64,000 nt of DNA from Amycolatopsis jiangsuensis (GCF_014204865.1 NZ_JACHMG010000001.1:3498501-3562500); one strand, 5' to 3'. Shown: positions 20,036-28,527, numbered from the stretch's first letter. The notes: a model not told the origin generated them from the letters alone. Numbers and translations are program-made.

Positions 20036-21388
20036 TCAGACTCCTGCCGGTTTCGGAGCGGCCGCCTTGGTCTTCGTCTGGCGGGTGCGGGGGCCGAACA
20101 CCGCCAGCACGACCGCGCCGACCATCCAGGTTCCCGCGATGAAGAGGAAGACGCTCTGGTAGCCGCTGCCGTTGTACAGCGCGGCCACGATCAGCGGGCC
20201 CGCCGCGTTCGACAGACGGCCGAGTCCGTAGGACACGCCGGTGCCCAGCGACCGGCCACGGGTGTCGAACAGTTCCGGCGAATACGCGTATCCGAGTGCG
20301 GTGTAGCCACGCTCGAACATGTTGACCAGGAAGCCGAACACCACGATCAGCACCGGGTTGAAGGTGAGACCGTAGAGCAGGCCGCACAGCGCGATCACCG
20401 TGCCGAAGCCGACCAGGCACCACTTCCGTTCGAAACGGTCCGTGACCAGAGCCGCCAGATACGAGCCGAGCGGAGCGCCGACGGTGGTGAGCGCGACGTA
20501 GAACACCGATTTCTCAACGCTGAAGCCTTCTTTGGCCAGCAGCGTCGGCGCCCAGCTCGAGTAGCCGAAGAAGCCGATCGTCTGGGTCACCCACACGACC
20601 GTGAGCAGCAAGGTCGGCAGGAGATATTTCTTGCGCAGCAACAGCCGTAGCGGGGCCTTGGCCACTGGGGCCTCTTCGACGGGCAGCGCGGGCTCCGGCA
20701 GCGGCCCCTTCTCCGCGGCGACGCTTTCCTCGATTTCCCGGAGCACCGCGTCGGCTTTCGCATGTTCGCCGCGGCTTTCGTACCAGCGGGGCGATTCCTT
20801 CAGCTGCCGGGTGAACAGCACCAGCAGCACGCCGAGCGCACCCCACAGGTACACCAGCCGCCAGGCCCAGTCGCCCAGCGGCACCACCAGGCTTGCGATC
20901 AGGTTGGTCACCGGCGTGCCGCAGATGCCGATCACGATCGCGTAGGCCTGGAACCTGCCGCGGTTCGCCGCCGGGTACAGCTCGTTGACGTAGATGACCG
21001 CGATGACCGTCATCGCGGAGAGACCGGCCGACGTCAGCACGCGGACCACGCCCAGTGACACGATGTCCCAGGAGAACACGGCCGCGAGGGAGAACACGCC
21101 GAACCACAGGGTGGACCAGATCAGGGCGTTCTTGCGGCCCCAGCGGTCGGCGATCGTGCTCGCGACGATCGAGCCGAGGAACATCCCGACGAACGACAGC
21201 GAGGTCACGTACGCGACCTGGCTGACCGTCACGCCCCACAGCTTGATCAGCTTCGGCGCGGTGGTGGCGAAGCTGTTGATGTCGGCGAATTCGAAGAAGT
21301 AGGCGAATGAGACGGCGAGCAGGGTGATCTTGTGGAACCGGGCGATCGGCAGCCGGTTCAGCCGGTTCAGCGCGTTGGCGTGCTGCAT
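20036..21388 (-). CDS. MFS transporter, aromatic acid/sugar-porter type
   Basis: A 450-residue transporter with the loop motif ADRWGRKNALIW and the ESPRWY motif of the sugar-porter and aromatic-acid:H+ symporter families, and a central cytoplasmic loop rich in Glu, Ala and Pro. It is the last gene of the minus-strand run ligJ-ligI-MFS, 25 bases after ligI, so it probably imports the substrate of that pathway, such as gallate, protocatechuate or 2-pyrone-4,6-dicarboxylate. This role is inferred from context. It would be controlled by the operator at 23401-23436. Confidence 0.88.
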   Translation of the reverse strand: MQHANALNRLNRLPIARFHKITLLAVSFAYFFEFADINSFATTAPKLIKLWGVTVSQVAYVTSLSFVGMFLGSIVASTIADRWGRKNALIWSTLWFGVFSLAAVFSWDIVSLGVVRVLTSAGLSAMTVIAVIYVNELYPAANRGRFQAYAIVIGICGTPVTNLIASLVVPLGDWAWRLVYLWGALGVLLVLFTRQLKESPRWYESRGEHAKADAVLREIEESVAAEKGPLPEPALPVEEAPVAKAPLRLLLRKKYLLPTLLLTVVWVTQTIGFFGYSSWAPTLLAKEGFSVEKSVFYVALTTVGAPLGSYLAALVTDRFERKWCLVGFGTVIALCGLLYGLTFNPVLIVVFGFLVNMFERGYTALGYAYSPELFDTRGRSLGTGVSYGLGRLSNAAGPLIVAALYNGSGYQSVFLFIAGTWMVGAVVLAVFGPRTRQTKTKAAAPKPAGV

Positions 21389-21413
21389 TGCATGCCCTTC
21401 GGGGGACGGGGGC

Positions 21414-22328
21414 TCAGGCGGTTTCGCCGGGCCAGTAGAGGCGCATCGGGTTGTCGACGAGCAGTTTCCGCCGCAGTTCGGCGGTTTCGGCCACCTGCGG
21501 TACGTAGTCGACGAGCAGCCCGTCGTCGGGCATGTGGGACGTGAGGTTGGGATGCGGCCAGTCGGTGCCCCAGAGCACCCGGTCCGGGAATTCCGTGACC
21601 ACGCGGCGGGCGAACGGGACGACGTCGGTGTAGGCGCGTCGTTCGCCGTCCAGCGCCGCCGGGCCGGTGACGCTGAGCCGTTCGGGGCAGCTCACCTTGA
21701 CCCAGACGTCGCCCTGGTCGACGAACTCCAGGAACTCGGCGAATTCCTTGCCGTGCACGGATTGCGTGACGTCTGGTCGTCCCATGTGGTCGATCACGAG
21801 CGGCGTCGGCAGGGACGCGAAGAAGCCCGCCAGCTCCGGCAGGTCCGCGGCCTCGAAGTAGAGCACCACGTGCCAGCCGAGCGGAGCGATCTTGTCCGCG
21901 ATCGTGCGCAGGTCCTCCTCCGGAGCGGCGTCGACCAAGCGTCGCACGAAGTTGAACCGCACGCCACGCACGCCCGCGGCATCCAGGTCCCGGAGTTCGG
22001 CCTCGGTGACGTCGGGGCGGACAGTCGCGACACCGCGCGCCCTGCCACCGGAAGAACGGACGGCGTCGACCATGGCGGAGTTGTCCGCCCCGTGACAGGT
22101 GGCCTGCACGATGACGTTGCGGGAGACGCCCAAGTGGTCGCGCAGTGCGAAGAGCTGATCCTTGCTCGCGTCGCACGGCGTGTACTTGCGCTCGGGTGCG
22201 AACGGAAACTCCGCTTGCGGGCCGAACACGTGACAGTGCGCGTCGACGGTGCCGAGTGGCAGCCGGAAGTCCGGTGTGGACGGATTCGGGTACCAGTCGA
22301 GCCAGCCGGGGGTGGTGGGTGCGGTCAT
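21414..22328 (-). CDS. ligI: 2-pyrone-4,6-dicarboxylate lactonase (amidohydrolase family)
   Basis: A 304-residue TIM-barrel amidohydrolase with GTVDAHCHVFGP at the N-terminus, matching LigI, which opens 2-pyrone-4,6-dicarboxylate to 4-oxalomesaconate without a metal. The conserved HMGRPD and the closing GTDWPHPN motif are present; in LigI these His and Asp residues bind the substrate carboxylates and activate water. ATG 22328 is used here. GTG 22337 would overlap the ligJ stop as GTGA and is equally possible. It sits directly after ligJ, which acts on a later intermediate. Confidence 0.88.
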   Translation of the reverse strand: MTAPTTPGWLDWYPNPSTPDFRLPLGTVDAHCHVFGPQAEFPFAPERKYTPCDASKDQLFALRDHLGVSRNVIVQATCHGADNSAMVDAVRSSGGRARGVATVRPDVTEAELRDLDAAGVRGVRFNFVRRLVDAAPEEDLRTIADKIAPLGWHVVLYFEAADLPELAGFFASLPTPLVIDHMGRPDVTQSVHGKEFAEFLEFVDQGDVWVKVSCPERLSVTGPAALDGERRAYTDVVPFARRVVTEFPDRVLWGTDWPHPNLTSHMPDDGLLVDYVPQVAETAELRRKLLVDNPMRLYWPGETA

Positions 22329-22333
22329 GGCGG

Positions 22334-23356
22334 TCACCGGCCCTGGCTCGTGAGGAGTTCGTCGAGGCGAGGATAGACGCGGCGGGCGTTGTGTTCTCGG
22401 ATCGCGGACCAGTCCTCTTCGGACAGTTTCGCGTTTTCGGCGTACCGGCGGGTGTCGTCGAAGTGGTGGCCGGTGCGCGGGTCGACACTGCGGACGGCGC
22501 CGATCATTTCCGAGGCGAAGAGGATGTTGCGTGCCGGGATCACGTCGAACAGCAGGTCCGAGCCCGGCTGGTGGTACACGCAGGTGTCGAAGAAGACGTT
22601 GTGCAGCAAGTGTTCCTCCAGCTCCGGCTTGCCGAGCGCCATCGCGAGGCCGCGGAAGCGTCCCCAGTGGTACGGCACCGCGCCCCCGCCGTGCGGGATG
22701 ACCAGCCGGAGCGTTGGGAAGTCGCGGAACAGGTCGCCCTGCAACAGCTGCATGAACGCGGTGGTGTCGGCGTTGAGGTAGTGCGCGCCGGTGGTGTGGA
22801 ACGCGGGGTTGACGCTGGTGCTGACGTGCACCATCGCCGGGAGGTCGTACTCGGCCATCTTTTCGTAGATCGGGTACCAGGAACGGTCGGTCAGTGGTGG
22901 CGCGGTCCAGTGACCGCCGCTCGGGTCGGGGTTGAGGTTGAGCGCGACCGCTCCGTACTCCTCGACGCAGCGGACGAGCTCCGGAACGCACGTCGCCGGG
23001 TCCACACCCGGCGACTGCGGGAGCATGGCGGCCGGAGCGAAGCGCTCCGGGTACAGCCGGGCAACGCGGTGGCACAGTTCGTTGCAGATGGCCGCCCATT
23101 CGGCGGAGGTGGCGAACCCGCCGACGTGGTGAGCCATGAACGACGCGCGCGGCGAGAAGATCGTCAGCTCGATGCCGCGCTCGTCCATCAGCCGGAGCTG
23201 GTTCGGCTCGATCGTCTCGCGCAGCTCGTCGTCGCTGATCCGCAGGTCCGCACGCACCGGCGCGACCCCGCCCTCCAGCGCGCCGACCTGCTGCTCCCGC
23301 CACGCAGCGAGCGCGGGCGGTGCGGTGGTGTAGTGGCCGTGACAGTCGATGATCAA
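22334..23356 (-). CDS. ligJ: 4-oxalomesaconate hydratase
   Basis: A 340-residue metal-dependent amidohydrolase. Its N-terminus MIIDCHGHYTTAPPALAAWR is characteristic of LigJ, which hydrates 4-oxalomesaconate to 4-carboxy-4-hydroxy-2-oxoadipate. Metal-ligand candidates are the HGH of the first strand, His in VHVSTS, and His in IPHGGGAVPYHWGR. The TTG start is supported by AGAGGA seven bases upstream. It is the first gene of ligJ-ligI-MFS. Its promoter region holds a -35 TTGTCA overlapping the GntR-type palindrome and a TAGGGT -10, both on the minus strand, spaced 17 bases. Confidence 0.9.
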   Translation of the reverse strand: MIIDCHGHYTTAPPALAAWREQQVGALEGGVAPVRADLRISDDELRETIEPNQLRLMDERGIELTIFSPRASFMAHHVGGFATSAEWAAICNELCHRVARLYPERFAPAAMLPQSPGVDPATCVPELVRCVEEYGAVALNLNPDPSGGHWTAPPLTDRSWYPIYEKMAEYDLPAMVHVSTSVNPAFHTTGAHYLNADTTAFMQLLQGDLFRDFPTLRLVIPHGGGAVPYHWGRFRGLAMALGKPELEEHLLHNVFFDTCVYHQPGSDLLFDVIPARNILFASEMIGAVRSVDPRTGHHFDDTRRYAENAKLSEEDWSAIREHNARRVYPRLDELLTSQGR

Positions 23357-23400
23357 GTGACGTTCCTCTTCACGCGGCTTCGCTCGTCCCCCGCACCCTA

Positions 23401-23436
23401 ATCGTCACGGAAATTGTTGACAATGTCTGTGACGAT
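23401..23436. promoter_or_regulatory. Extended operator palindrome in the ligJ promoter
   Basis: The core ATTGTTGACAAT (23413-23424) is a dyad centred at 23418.5. On the same centre lies a second, outer inverted repeat ATCGTCAC (23401-23408) and GTGACGAT (23429-23436). The core recurs at 25197 and 26574. On the minus strand the core contains the -35 TTGTCA, so binding by the GntR regulator at 25222-25899 would block transcription. Confidence 0.75.
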
Positions 23437-24332
23437 TTCGCCTGCCTCGCCAGCCAGCAACGATCGAGGAGCAACCACAGATCGTCGACGACCACGACCA
23501 GCTACGAGATGTTCGGACGACCGGTTGCTCCACCCCCGATGGCAGCACGCTTCGTCCAGCTCCGCAGCAGCACGCTGCGCTGGCACGCTCCGCTGGCAAC
23601 CCACCCGCTTCGTCAGCAGCACCGTCCGCCCCGCTTCACCCCCTTGGAGCGCGTACGGCCCACCTGTTTCGCCAGCACGCTCCGCCAGCAGTGCACTCCG
23701 ACCGCTTCGGTACCAGCACCCTCCCCGCACTGGAGACCGACGCCCGAATCCTGCCGACGGGCGCGGCGGGGCGGTCGACGAAGGAAGGCGACCGCCCGGA
23801 CCGAACCGATCTCGGTGACCCGCGCGCCCAGCATCCGTCGACGTTGACCCCAGCCACGAAGCCGGCCACGGAGCCGAAGAGTTCAGAGTTTGAGGCGGTG
23901 AGGCGGTGAGGCGGTGAGGCACCTGAGCCCAGGGCGATCGGCGCGGCGGGCCAGGACAAGCACCCGCGACCATGATCCAGCCAGTCCAGTCGGCCTGGTT
24001 CCACCCGGTCCGCCTTGGTCTGCACAGCGCCGCTCAATACAGTGCCGCCCAGTCGAGACGGTCCGACGCCGCTCGGACTGGCGCCGTCAAGCACGGTCGG
24101 CGCCGCCCACACCGTCGACGTCACCAACGCCGTCGGCCGCCCACACAGTCAACACGGTCGACGTCACCAACGCCGCCAAGCATCGTCAACACGATCGGCA
24201 CCGCCAACGCCATCAAGCGTCATCAACACGTTCAGCAGCGCGAACACCGTCAAGCACGGTCAGCCCCACCAAGCCAGTCAACGCCGACCACACCGCCAAG
24301 CAGCACCAATACGTTCAGCACCCCCAACACCG
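23437..24332. repeat. Non-coding, low-complexity intergenic stretch with degenerate repeats
   Basis: About 900 bases without a credible gene. From roughly 24060 the plus strand becomes rich in C and A and poor in T, and is built of recurring words. A 19-base copy GTCGACGTCACCAACGCCG occurs at 24114-24132 and 24157-24175, and CACCGTCAAGCACGG occurs near 24249 and 24328. Long open frames here have no family features and exist because stops are rare at this composition. The minus-strand oxidoreductase gene ends inside it. Confidence 0.6.
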
Positions 24333-25145
24333 TCAAGCACGGCCACCACCGACCCGGTCAACGCCGCCCACGCCGTCGGTGCGGCCGGCGAGGTCGGCGA
24401 GTTGCGCACGGGACGCCGAGGCGACGTCGGCTCGGACGCCCAGTTCGGTGAGCATTTCCGCGGCGGCCGCCATCTCGCTGGTGCGGCGGACGGCGTGCCG
24501 GCGTGAACCGTCCACCAGTCTGTCCACAGTCGACTCTCCGGCCGCGGTCAGTTCGCCGACGATGATGTCGCGCAGCCAGTCCTCGCAGCCTGCGGCGCGT
24601 GCCGCTCGGAGGGCTTCGACCACGGCGGCCGACATGCCCTTGAAGAACACGCTGCGCAGCAGTTTGCGTTCCGCGGCGAGTCCGGCTTCGCCGTCCATGA
24701 CTTCGACCGCCGCGCCGAGCGGGTTCAGCATGGCGGCCACCGCCTCCGCGGCGACGCCGGTGGCGAGCATCGGCACTCGCAGGCCGCGACCGGGAACCGG
24801 AGCCATGATCGCGACGTCAGCGAACGGCACGCCGTGTTCGGCGGCGATACCGGCGAGCCGGCGCTTCGTCCCGGGTGAGGCGGTGTTGAGGTCGACCCAG
24901 ACCGCCCCTTCACGCAGCCCGGCGAGCCCGGCTTCGAGCGCGCCGACGCCCGCCGAGGCACTGTTCACGCTGAGCACGAGATCGGCGCTCTCGGCTGCTT
25001 CGGCCTCGGAGCCCGTGGTGACGACACCGTCGGCGGACGGGATGGCCGGGTCGTAGGCTCGTACGGCGGCCCCGGCGGCGACCAGGTCGCGGGCGAGCGC
25101 ACCGCCGGCCTCGCCGAGTCCCAGTACCGCGATGGTTACGGTCAT
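24333..25145 (-). CDS. NAD(P)-dependent oxidoreductase, 6-phosphogluconate-dehydrogenase-like with DUF1932-type C-terminus
   Basis: A 270-residue protein with an N-terminal Rossmann motif VLGLGEAGGALARDL and a helical C-terminal domain (LRSVFFKGMSAAVVEALRAARAAGCEDW) typical of the DUF1932 group. ATG 25145 is preceded by GGGAGGA at good distance. It is divergent from the GntR regulator and shares the operator at 25197, so it belongs to the lig regulon, perhaps oxidising or reducing a pathway intermediate. Which one cannot be read. The last dozen residues (Gly, Val, Asp and Arg-rich) are encoded by the downstream low-complexity repeat and look like a recent C-terminal extension. Confidence 0.82.
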   Translation of the reverse strand: MTVTIAVLGLGEAGGALARDLVAAGAAVRAYDPAIPSADGVVTTGSEAEAAESADLVLSVNSASAGVGALEAGLAGLREGAVWVDLNTASPGTKRRLAGIAAEHGVPFADVAIMAPVPGRGLRVPMLATGVAAEAVAAMLNPLGAAVEVMDGEAGLAAERKLLRSVFFKGMSAAVVEALRAARAAGCEDWLRDIIVGELTAAGESTVDRLVDGSRRHAVRRTSEMAAAAEMLTELGVRADVASASRAQLADLAGRTDGVGGVDRVGGGRA

Positions 25146-25196
25146 AGCAGAATCCTCCCTGCACGCTACGATCGAGTACACGATGTGCTCGACAAA

Positions 25197-25208
25197 ATTG
25201 TCAACAAA
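25197..25208. promoter_or_regulatory. Operator in the divergent oxidoreductase/gntR promoter
   Basis: ATTGTCAACAAA matches 11 of 12 bases of the complement of the operator core seen at 23413 and 26574. On the minus strand it contains a consensus -35 TTGACA directed at the oxidoreductase gene. It lies 13 bases before the gntR start, fitting autoregulation. Confidence 0.7.
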
Positions 25209-25221
25209 CGGAGCCGAAGGT

Positions 25222-25899
25222 ATGACCGAGAGTGCTGCGGATCGGCAGCGGGGGGAGCGTTCCGTGGTGGCGGCCATCCGCGACGCCATCGTCCGCGGCG
25301 AGTTCGTACCCAATCAACGGCTGGTCGAGGCGGACCTGTCCGACCAGTTCACGGCGAGCCGCGCGACCGTGCGTGCGGCGTTGATCGAGCTGACCAACGA
25401 AGGTCTCGTCGAGCGGGTCCAGAACCGCGGCGCCCGGGTGCGCGCGGTGTCACTGCAGGAAGCCATCGAAATCTCGGAAGTCCGGATGATGCTCGAGTCG
25501 CTGTGCGCGGCGAAGGCGGCGGAGCACATCGCGCACGAAGAAGCCGTTGAGCTGCACAAACTCGGCCGTGCGATGTGCGACGCGGTGGCCGGCGGCGACG
25601 TGGTCGGCTATTCGGGGCTCAACCAGGAGCTGCACCGCCGCGTGCGGGAGATCAGCGGCCAGCGCACCGCGGCACAGGTCCTGGAGCGGCTGCGCGGCCA
25701 GAGCGTCCGCCACCAGTTCCGGCTCGCGATGCAGCCGGGACGTCCGCAGGTGTCCCTGCCCGAACACCTGGCCATCATCGACGCCATCTGCGCACACGAG
25801 CCCGAAGAGGCCGCAGAGGCCGCGCGAGCCCACCTGACGAGCGTGATCGAAGCCCTCAAAGCGGCCGACGCAGCGGAGTCCTCACCCCTGCACTCCTGA
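25222..25899 (+). CDS. GntR-family transcriptional regulator (FadR/FCD subfamily)
   Basis: A 225-residue regulator. Residues 10-75 are the GntR winged helix (VVAAIRDAIVRGEFVPNQRLVEADLSDQF), with recognition helix near SRATVRAALIEL. Residues about 85-215 are an all-helical FCD ligand-binding domain with the metal-ligand-like pattern ...LNQELHRRV...LPEHLAIIDAI. ATG 25222 follows GGAG by a normal distance. It sits in the middle of the lig genes, and one operator motif is found at all three promoters of the island. It is therefore the likely local repressor, induced by a pathway intermediate. The inducer is unknown. Confidence 0.9.
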   Translation: MTESAADRQRGERSVVAAIRDAIVRGEFVPNQRLVEADLSDQFTASRATVRAALIELTNEGLVERVQNRGARVRAVSLQEAIEISEVRMMLESLCAAKAAEHIAHEEAVELHKLGRAMCDAVAGGDVVGYSGLNQELHRRVREISGQRTAAQVLERLRGQSVRHQFRLAMQPGRPQVSLPEHLAIIDAICAHEPEEAAEAARAHLTSVIEALKAADAAESSPLHS

Positions 25900-26573
25900 C
25901 CGTGCCGCCGGGCCGCGAATCCGCACCCCGGCTTCGGTCCGGGACCCGGTCGCGAGGGGTCGGCCCGAGCACCGTACGTGGCGTCGGGTCTGGACGCGGC
26001 CGCGAGCCCGGCGACACCATCACCCACGCCACGAGAGAGACGACGTCACCGCGACCTGCGACACCACCCCGACCGCAGCATCACCACCGCGAGCGCGACA
26101 CCTTCGAACGATCGCAACACCATCACCACGACCTGCGACACCATCGCTACGGCATGAGCGCGGCGCCGTCGCCACAAACCGCAACACCATTGCCAGACGT
26201 GCGACACCACCACGACCGCAGCACCACCACAAGCCACAGCAGCACCACCACAGCCCGCAGCAGCACCATCACAGCCCACAGCAGTACCGCCACGACCCGC
26301 GGCCCATGACCTACGGCCCACGGCCCGTGCCCCACGGCTCACCGGCCCACCGGCTCACGGCCCACCGCCCACGGCTCACGGCTCACCGACTCACGGCTCA
26401 CGGCTCACGGCTCACGGCCCACCGACTCACGGCCCACCGACTCACGGCCCACCGACTCACGGCTCACGGCTCACGGCTCACGGCTCACGGCACCACGACA
26501 CCTTCGTCGCGAGCACAACACCGTCACCAAGGCCCGCGACACCATCACCGCACCACCATCGTTGCGCGCCAAA
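25900..26573. repeat. Non-coding intergenic stretch ending in a heptamer/15-mer tandem array
   Basis: No credible gene. The plus strand is strongly C/A-rich with CACCAC and CAGCAC words to about 26300. From about 26306 to 26490 it becomes a tandem array of CGGCTCA and CGGCCCA heptamers interleaved with a 15-base unit CGGCCCACCGACTCA, which occurs three times in a row near 26415-26460. It sits immediately upstream of the ligK operator. Confidence 0.75.
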
Positions 26574-26585
26574 ATTGTTGACAAT
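26574..26585. promoter_or_regulatory. Operator and -35 box of the ligK-ligU promoter
   Basis: The core ATTGTTGACAAT is flanked symmetrically (AAATTGT and ACAATTT). It contains a consensus plus-strand -35 TTGACA at 26578-26583. A TACGGT -10 follows at 26602-26607, 18 bases later. Binding here would block RNA polymerase directly. Confidence 0.78.
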
Positions 26586-26614
26586 TTCGTCGACCGAGAA
26601 TTACGGTGGCGGGT

Positions 26615-27319
26615 ATGGAGCACGTCATCGTCACCGATCCGCCGCGCGCTGACCTCGAGCAGGTGACGCATCTGGCCGGGTACGGGGTCGCCACCGTTCA
26701 CGAGGCGCTGGGCCGTTCCGGGCTGCTCGGCCCGGACCTCAGGCCGATCCAGGACGGCACGCGGGTCGGCGGCACCGCGGTCACCGCGTTGTGCTGGCCC
26801 GGCGACAACCTGATGATCCACGCCGCCGTCGAGCAGTGCCGGGAAGGCGACCTTCTGGTCGTCACCACCACTTCCCCCTGCCGTGACGGGCTTTTCGGCG
26901 AGCTGTTCGCCACCGCGCTGCGGCGCCGCGGTGTACGCGGGCTGGTCACCACCACCGGCGTCCGCGACGTTGCCGACCTGCGCGCGCTGGGTTTCCCCGT
27001 GTGGTCGGCCGCGGTGAGCGCGCAGGGCACCGTCAAGGCGACCGCGGGCGCGGTGAACGTGCCCGTCGTCGTCGGGGGTCAGCTCGTCCGTCCGGGCGAC
27101 GCGATCCTGGCCGACGACGACGGCGTGTTGCGCGTGCGCCGCGAGGAGGTCCAAAGCGGACTCGACGCGTCCCAGGCGCGGTTGGAGAAGGAAGCCGCAG
27201 CGCGCGAAGCGTTCGCCGGCGGGCAGCTCGGCCTCGACCGCTACGGGCTGCGGGAAAAGCTGGACCAACTCGGCGTCCGCTACCTGAGCGCCGAGGAGTA
27301 TGAAAAGGAGCAGGCATGA
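26615..27319 (+). CDS. ligK: 4-carboxy-4-hydroxy-2-oxoadipate aldolase / oxaloacetate decarboxylase
   Basis: A 234-residue protein of the RraA/HMG-CHA aldolase family. It shows the metal/pyruvate-binding region DNLMIHAAVEQCREGDLLVV, the substrate loop around TTTGVRDVADLRALGFPVWS, and the C-terminal GDAILADDDGVL. LigK cleaves 4-carboxy-4-hydroxy-2-oxoadipate to pyruvate and oxaloacetate, the last step of the pathway. ATG 26615 is used, with an alternative GTG at 26606. Its stop overlaps the ligU start as ATGA. The promoter carries the shared GntR operator. Confidence 0.92.
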   Translation: MEHVIVTDPPRADLEQVTHLAGYGVATVHEALGRSGLLGPDLRPIQDGTRVGGTAVTALCWPGDNLMIHAAVEQCREGDLLVVTTTSPCRDGLFGELFATALRRRGVRGLVTTTGVRDVADLRALGFPVWSAAVSAQGTVKATAGAVNVPVVVGGQLVRPGDAILADDDGVLRVRREEVQSGLDASQARLEKEAAAREAFAGGQLGLDRYGLREKLDQLGVRYLSAEEYEKEQA

Positions 27320-28380
27320 CCGGCGTGCGCTGCATGCTGATGCGCGGGGGCACGTCCAAGGGCGCCTACTTCCTCACCGAAGACCTGCCCGTCGATCCCG
27401 CCACGCGCGACGATCTGCTGCTGCGGATCATGGGCACCCCCGATCCGCGTCAGATCGACGGCCTCGGCGGCGCCCAGCCGGTGACCAGCAAGGTCGCGAT
27501 CGTGTCCGCGGCCGGCGATCCCGGGCACGACATCGACTACCTCTTCCTGCAGCTCGGCGTCGAAGAGGCGACCGTCTCCGACAGGCAGACCTGCGGGAAC
27601 CTGCTCGCCGGCGTCGGCCAGTTCGCCGTCGAGCGTGGACTCGTGCCCGCCGACCAGGACCGCACCACCGTGCGCGTGCGGCTGCTCAACACCGGCACCA
27701 TCGCCGTCGCCACCTTCGCCACCCCCGGTGGCGAAGTGGACTACAGCGGCGGCACCGCCATTTCCGGCGTGCCGGGCACCGCCGCGCCGGTCGAGCTGGA
27801 CTTCACCGAGACGGAGGGGTCGGTCTGTGGCAGTCTCCTGCCCACCGGGCGGATCCGTGACGAGGTCGGCGGAATCGAAGTGTCCTGTGTGGACAACGGG
27901 ATGCCGGTCGTCGTCGCCCGTGCGGCCGATCTCGGCGTCACCGGCGACGAATCCGCCGGCGAGCTCGCGGCGGACACCGCACTCGCCGAACGGATCGACG
28001 CAGTGCGGACCGAGGCAGGGAAGCTGATGGGGCTCGGTGATGTCAGCGGCAGTTCGGTACCCAAGACGACCCTGGTTTCCCCGCCCCGCGACGGCGGCGC
28101 CATCAGCACTCGCACGTTCATCCCCGTCAAGCCGCATCCCTCGATCGGTGTCCTCGGCGGCGTCAGCGTCGTGACCGCGCTGCTGCTCGACGGCGCGGTG
28201 GGCCGCGAATTCCTGGTCGCACCGGCCGCGGGTGAGCCGATCGAGATCGAGCATCCGAGCGGGAAGCTCGCGGTCGGCATCGAGTTCGACACCGGCGACG
28301 GCGCGCCCCGCGTCCGCCGATCGACCGTCATCCGCACCGCGCGGAAGCTGTTCGACGGGATCGTTTTCCCGCGTTCCTGA
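27316..28380 (+). CDS. ligU: 4-oxalomesaconate tautomerase (PrpF family)
   Basis: A 354-residue PrpF-type isomerase with the family N-terminus CMLMRGGTSKGAYFL, the cysteine-containing QTCGNLLAGVG and the late IPVKPHPSIGVLGG. GalD/LigU interconverts keto and enol or double-bond isomers of 4-oxalomesaconate, feeding LigJ. Its start overlaps the ligK stop by four bases (ATGA), giving coupled translation. Together LigI, LigU, LigJ and LigK form a complete route from 2-pyrone-4,6-dicarboxylate to pyruvate plus oxaloacetate. PrpF homologues also act in methylcitrate metabolism, but the neighbours favour the LigU role. Confidence 0.88.
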   Translation: MTGVRCMLMRGGTSKGAYFLTEDLPVDPATRDDLLLRIMGTPDPRQIDGLGGAQPVTSKVAIVSAAGDPGHDIDYLFLQLGVEEATVSDRQTCGNLLAGVGQFAVERGLVPADQDRTTVRVRLLNTGTIAVATFATPGGEVDYSGGTAISGVPGTAAPVELDFTETEGSVCGSLLPTGRIRDEVGGIEVSCVDNGMPVVVARAADLGVTGDESAGELAADTALAERIDAVRTEAGKLMGLGDVSGSSVPKTTLVSPPRDGGAISTRTFIPVKPHPSIGVLGGVSVVTALLLDGAVGREFLVAPAAGEPIEIEHPSGKLAVGIEFDTGDGAPRVRRSTVIRTARKLFDGIVFPRS

Positions 28381-28527
28381 ACTCCGTGCCGTAGCGGGCG
28401 CGACCACCCGGCACAACCCGTACAAACCGCTGCTTACGGGGCATCCGGCACCGATTGGTGCTAGCTAACCGCGGCGAACGCTCCTAGCATGCCCGGTCAT
28501 GGGGACCTTGCCGCCAAGGCGGGTGAG

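Noticed and set aside
17883..20162. 759-residue plus-strand open frame opposite the S53 protease
   Set aside because: It is the antisense shadow of a high-GC gene. Composition is Arg/Val/Gly/Asp-rich with no motif, while the opposite strand encodes a complete protease.
23914..25056. 380-residue plus-strand protein across the low-complexity tract
   Set aside because: Its first half is repeat-encoded Ser/Thr/Ala/Pro sequence and its second half is antisense to the oxidoreductase. No start signal is present.
26306..26500. Possible CRISPR array in the CGGCCCACCGACTCA repeats
   Set aside because: Units are 7-15 bases long and directly adjacent, with no spacers and no cas genes, so this is a simple tandem repeat.
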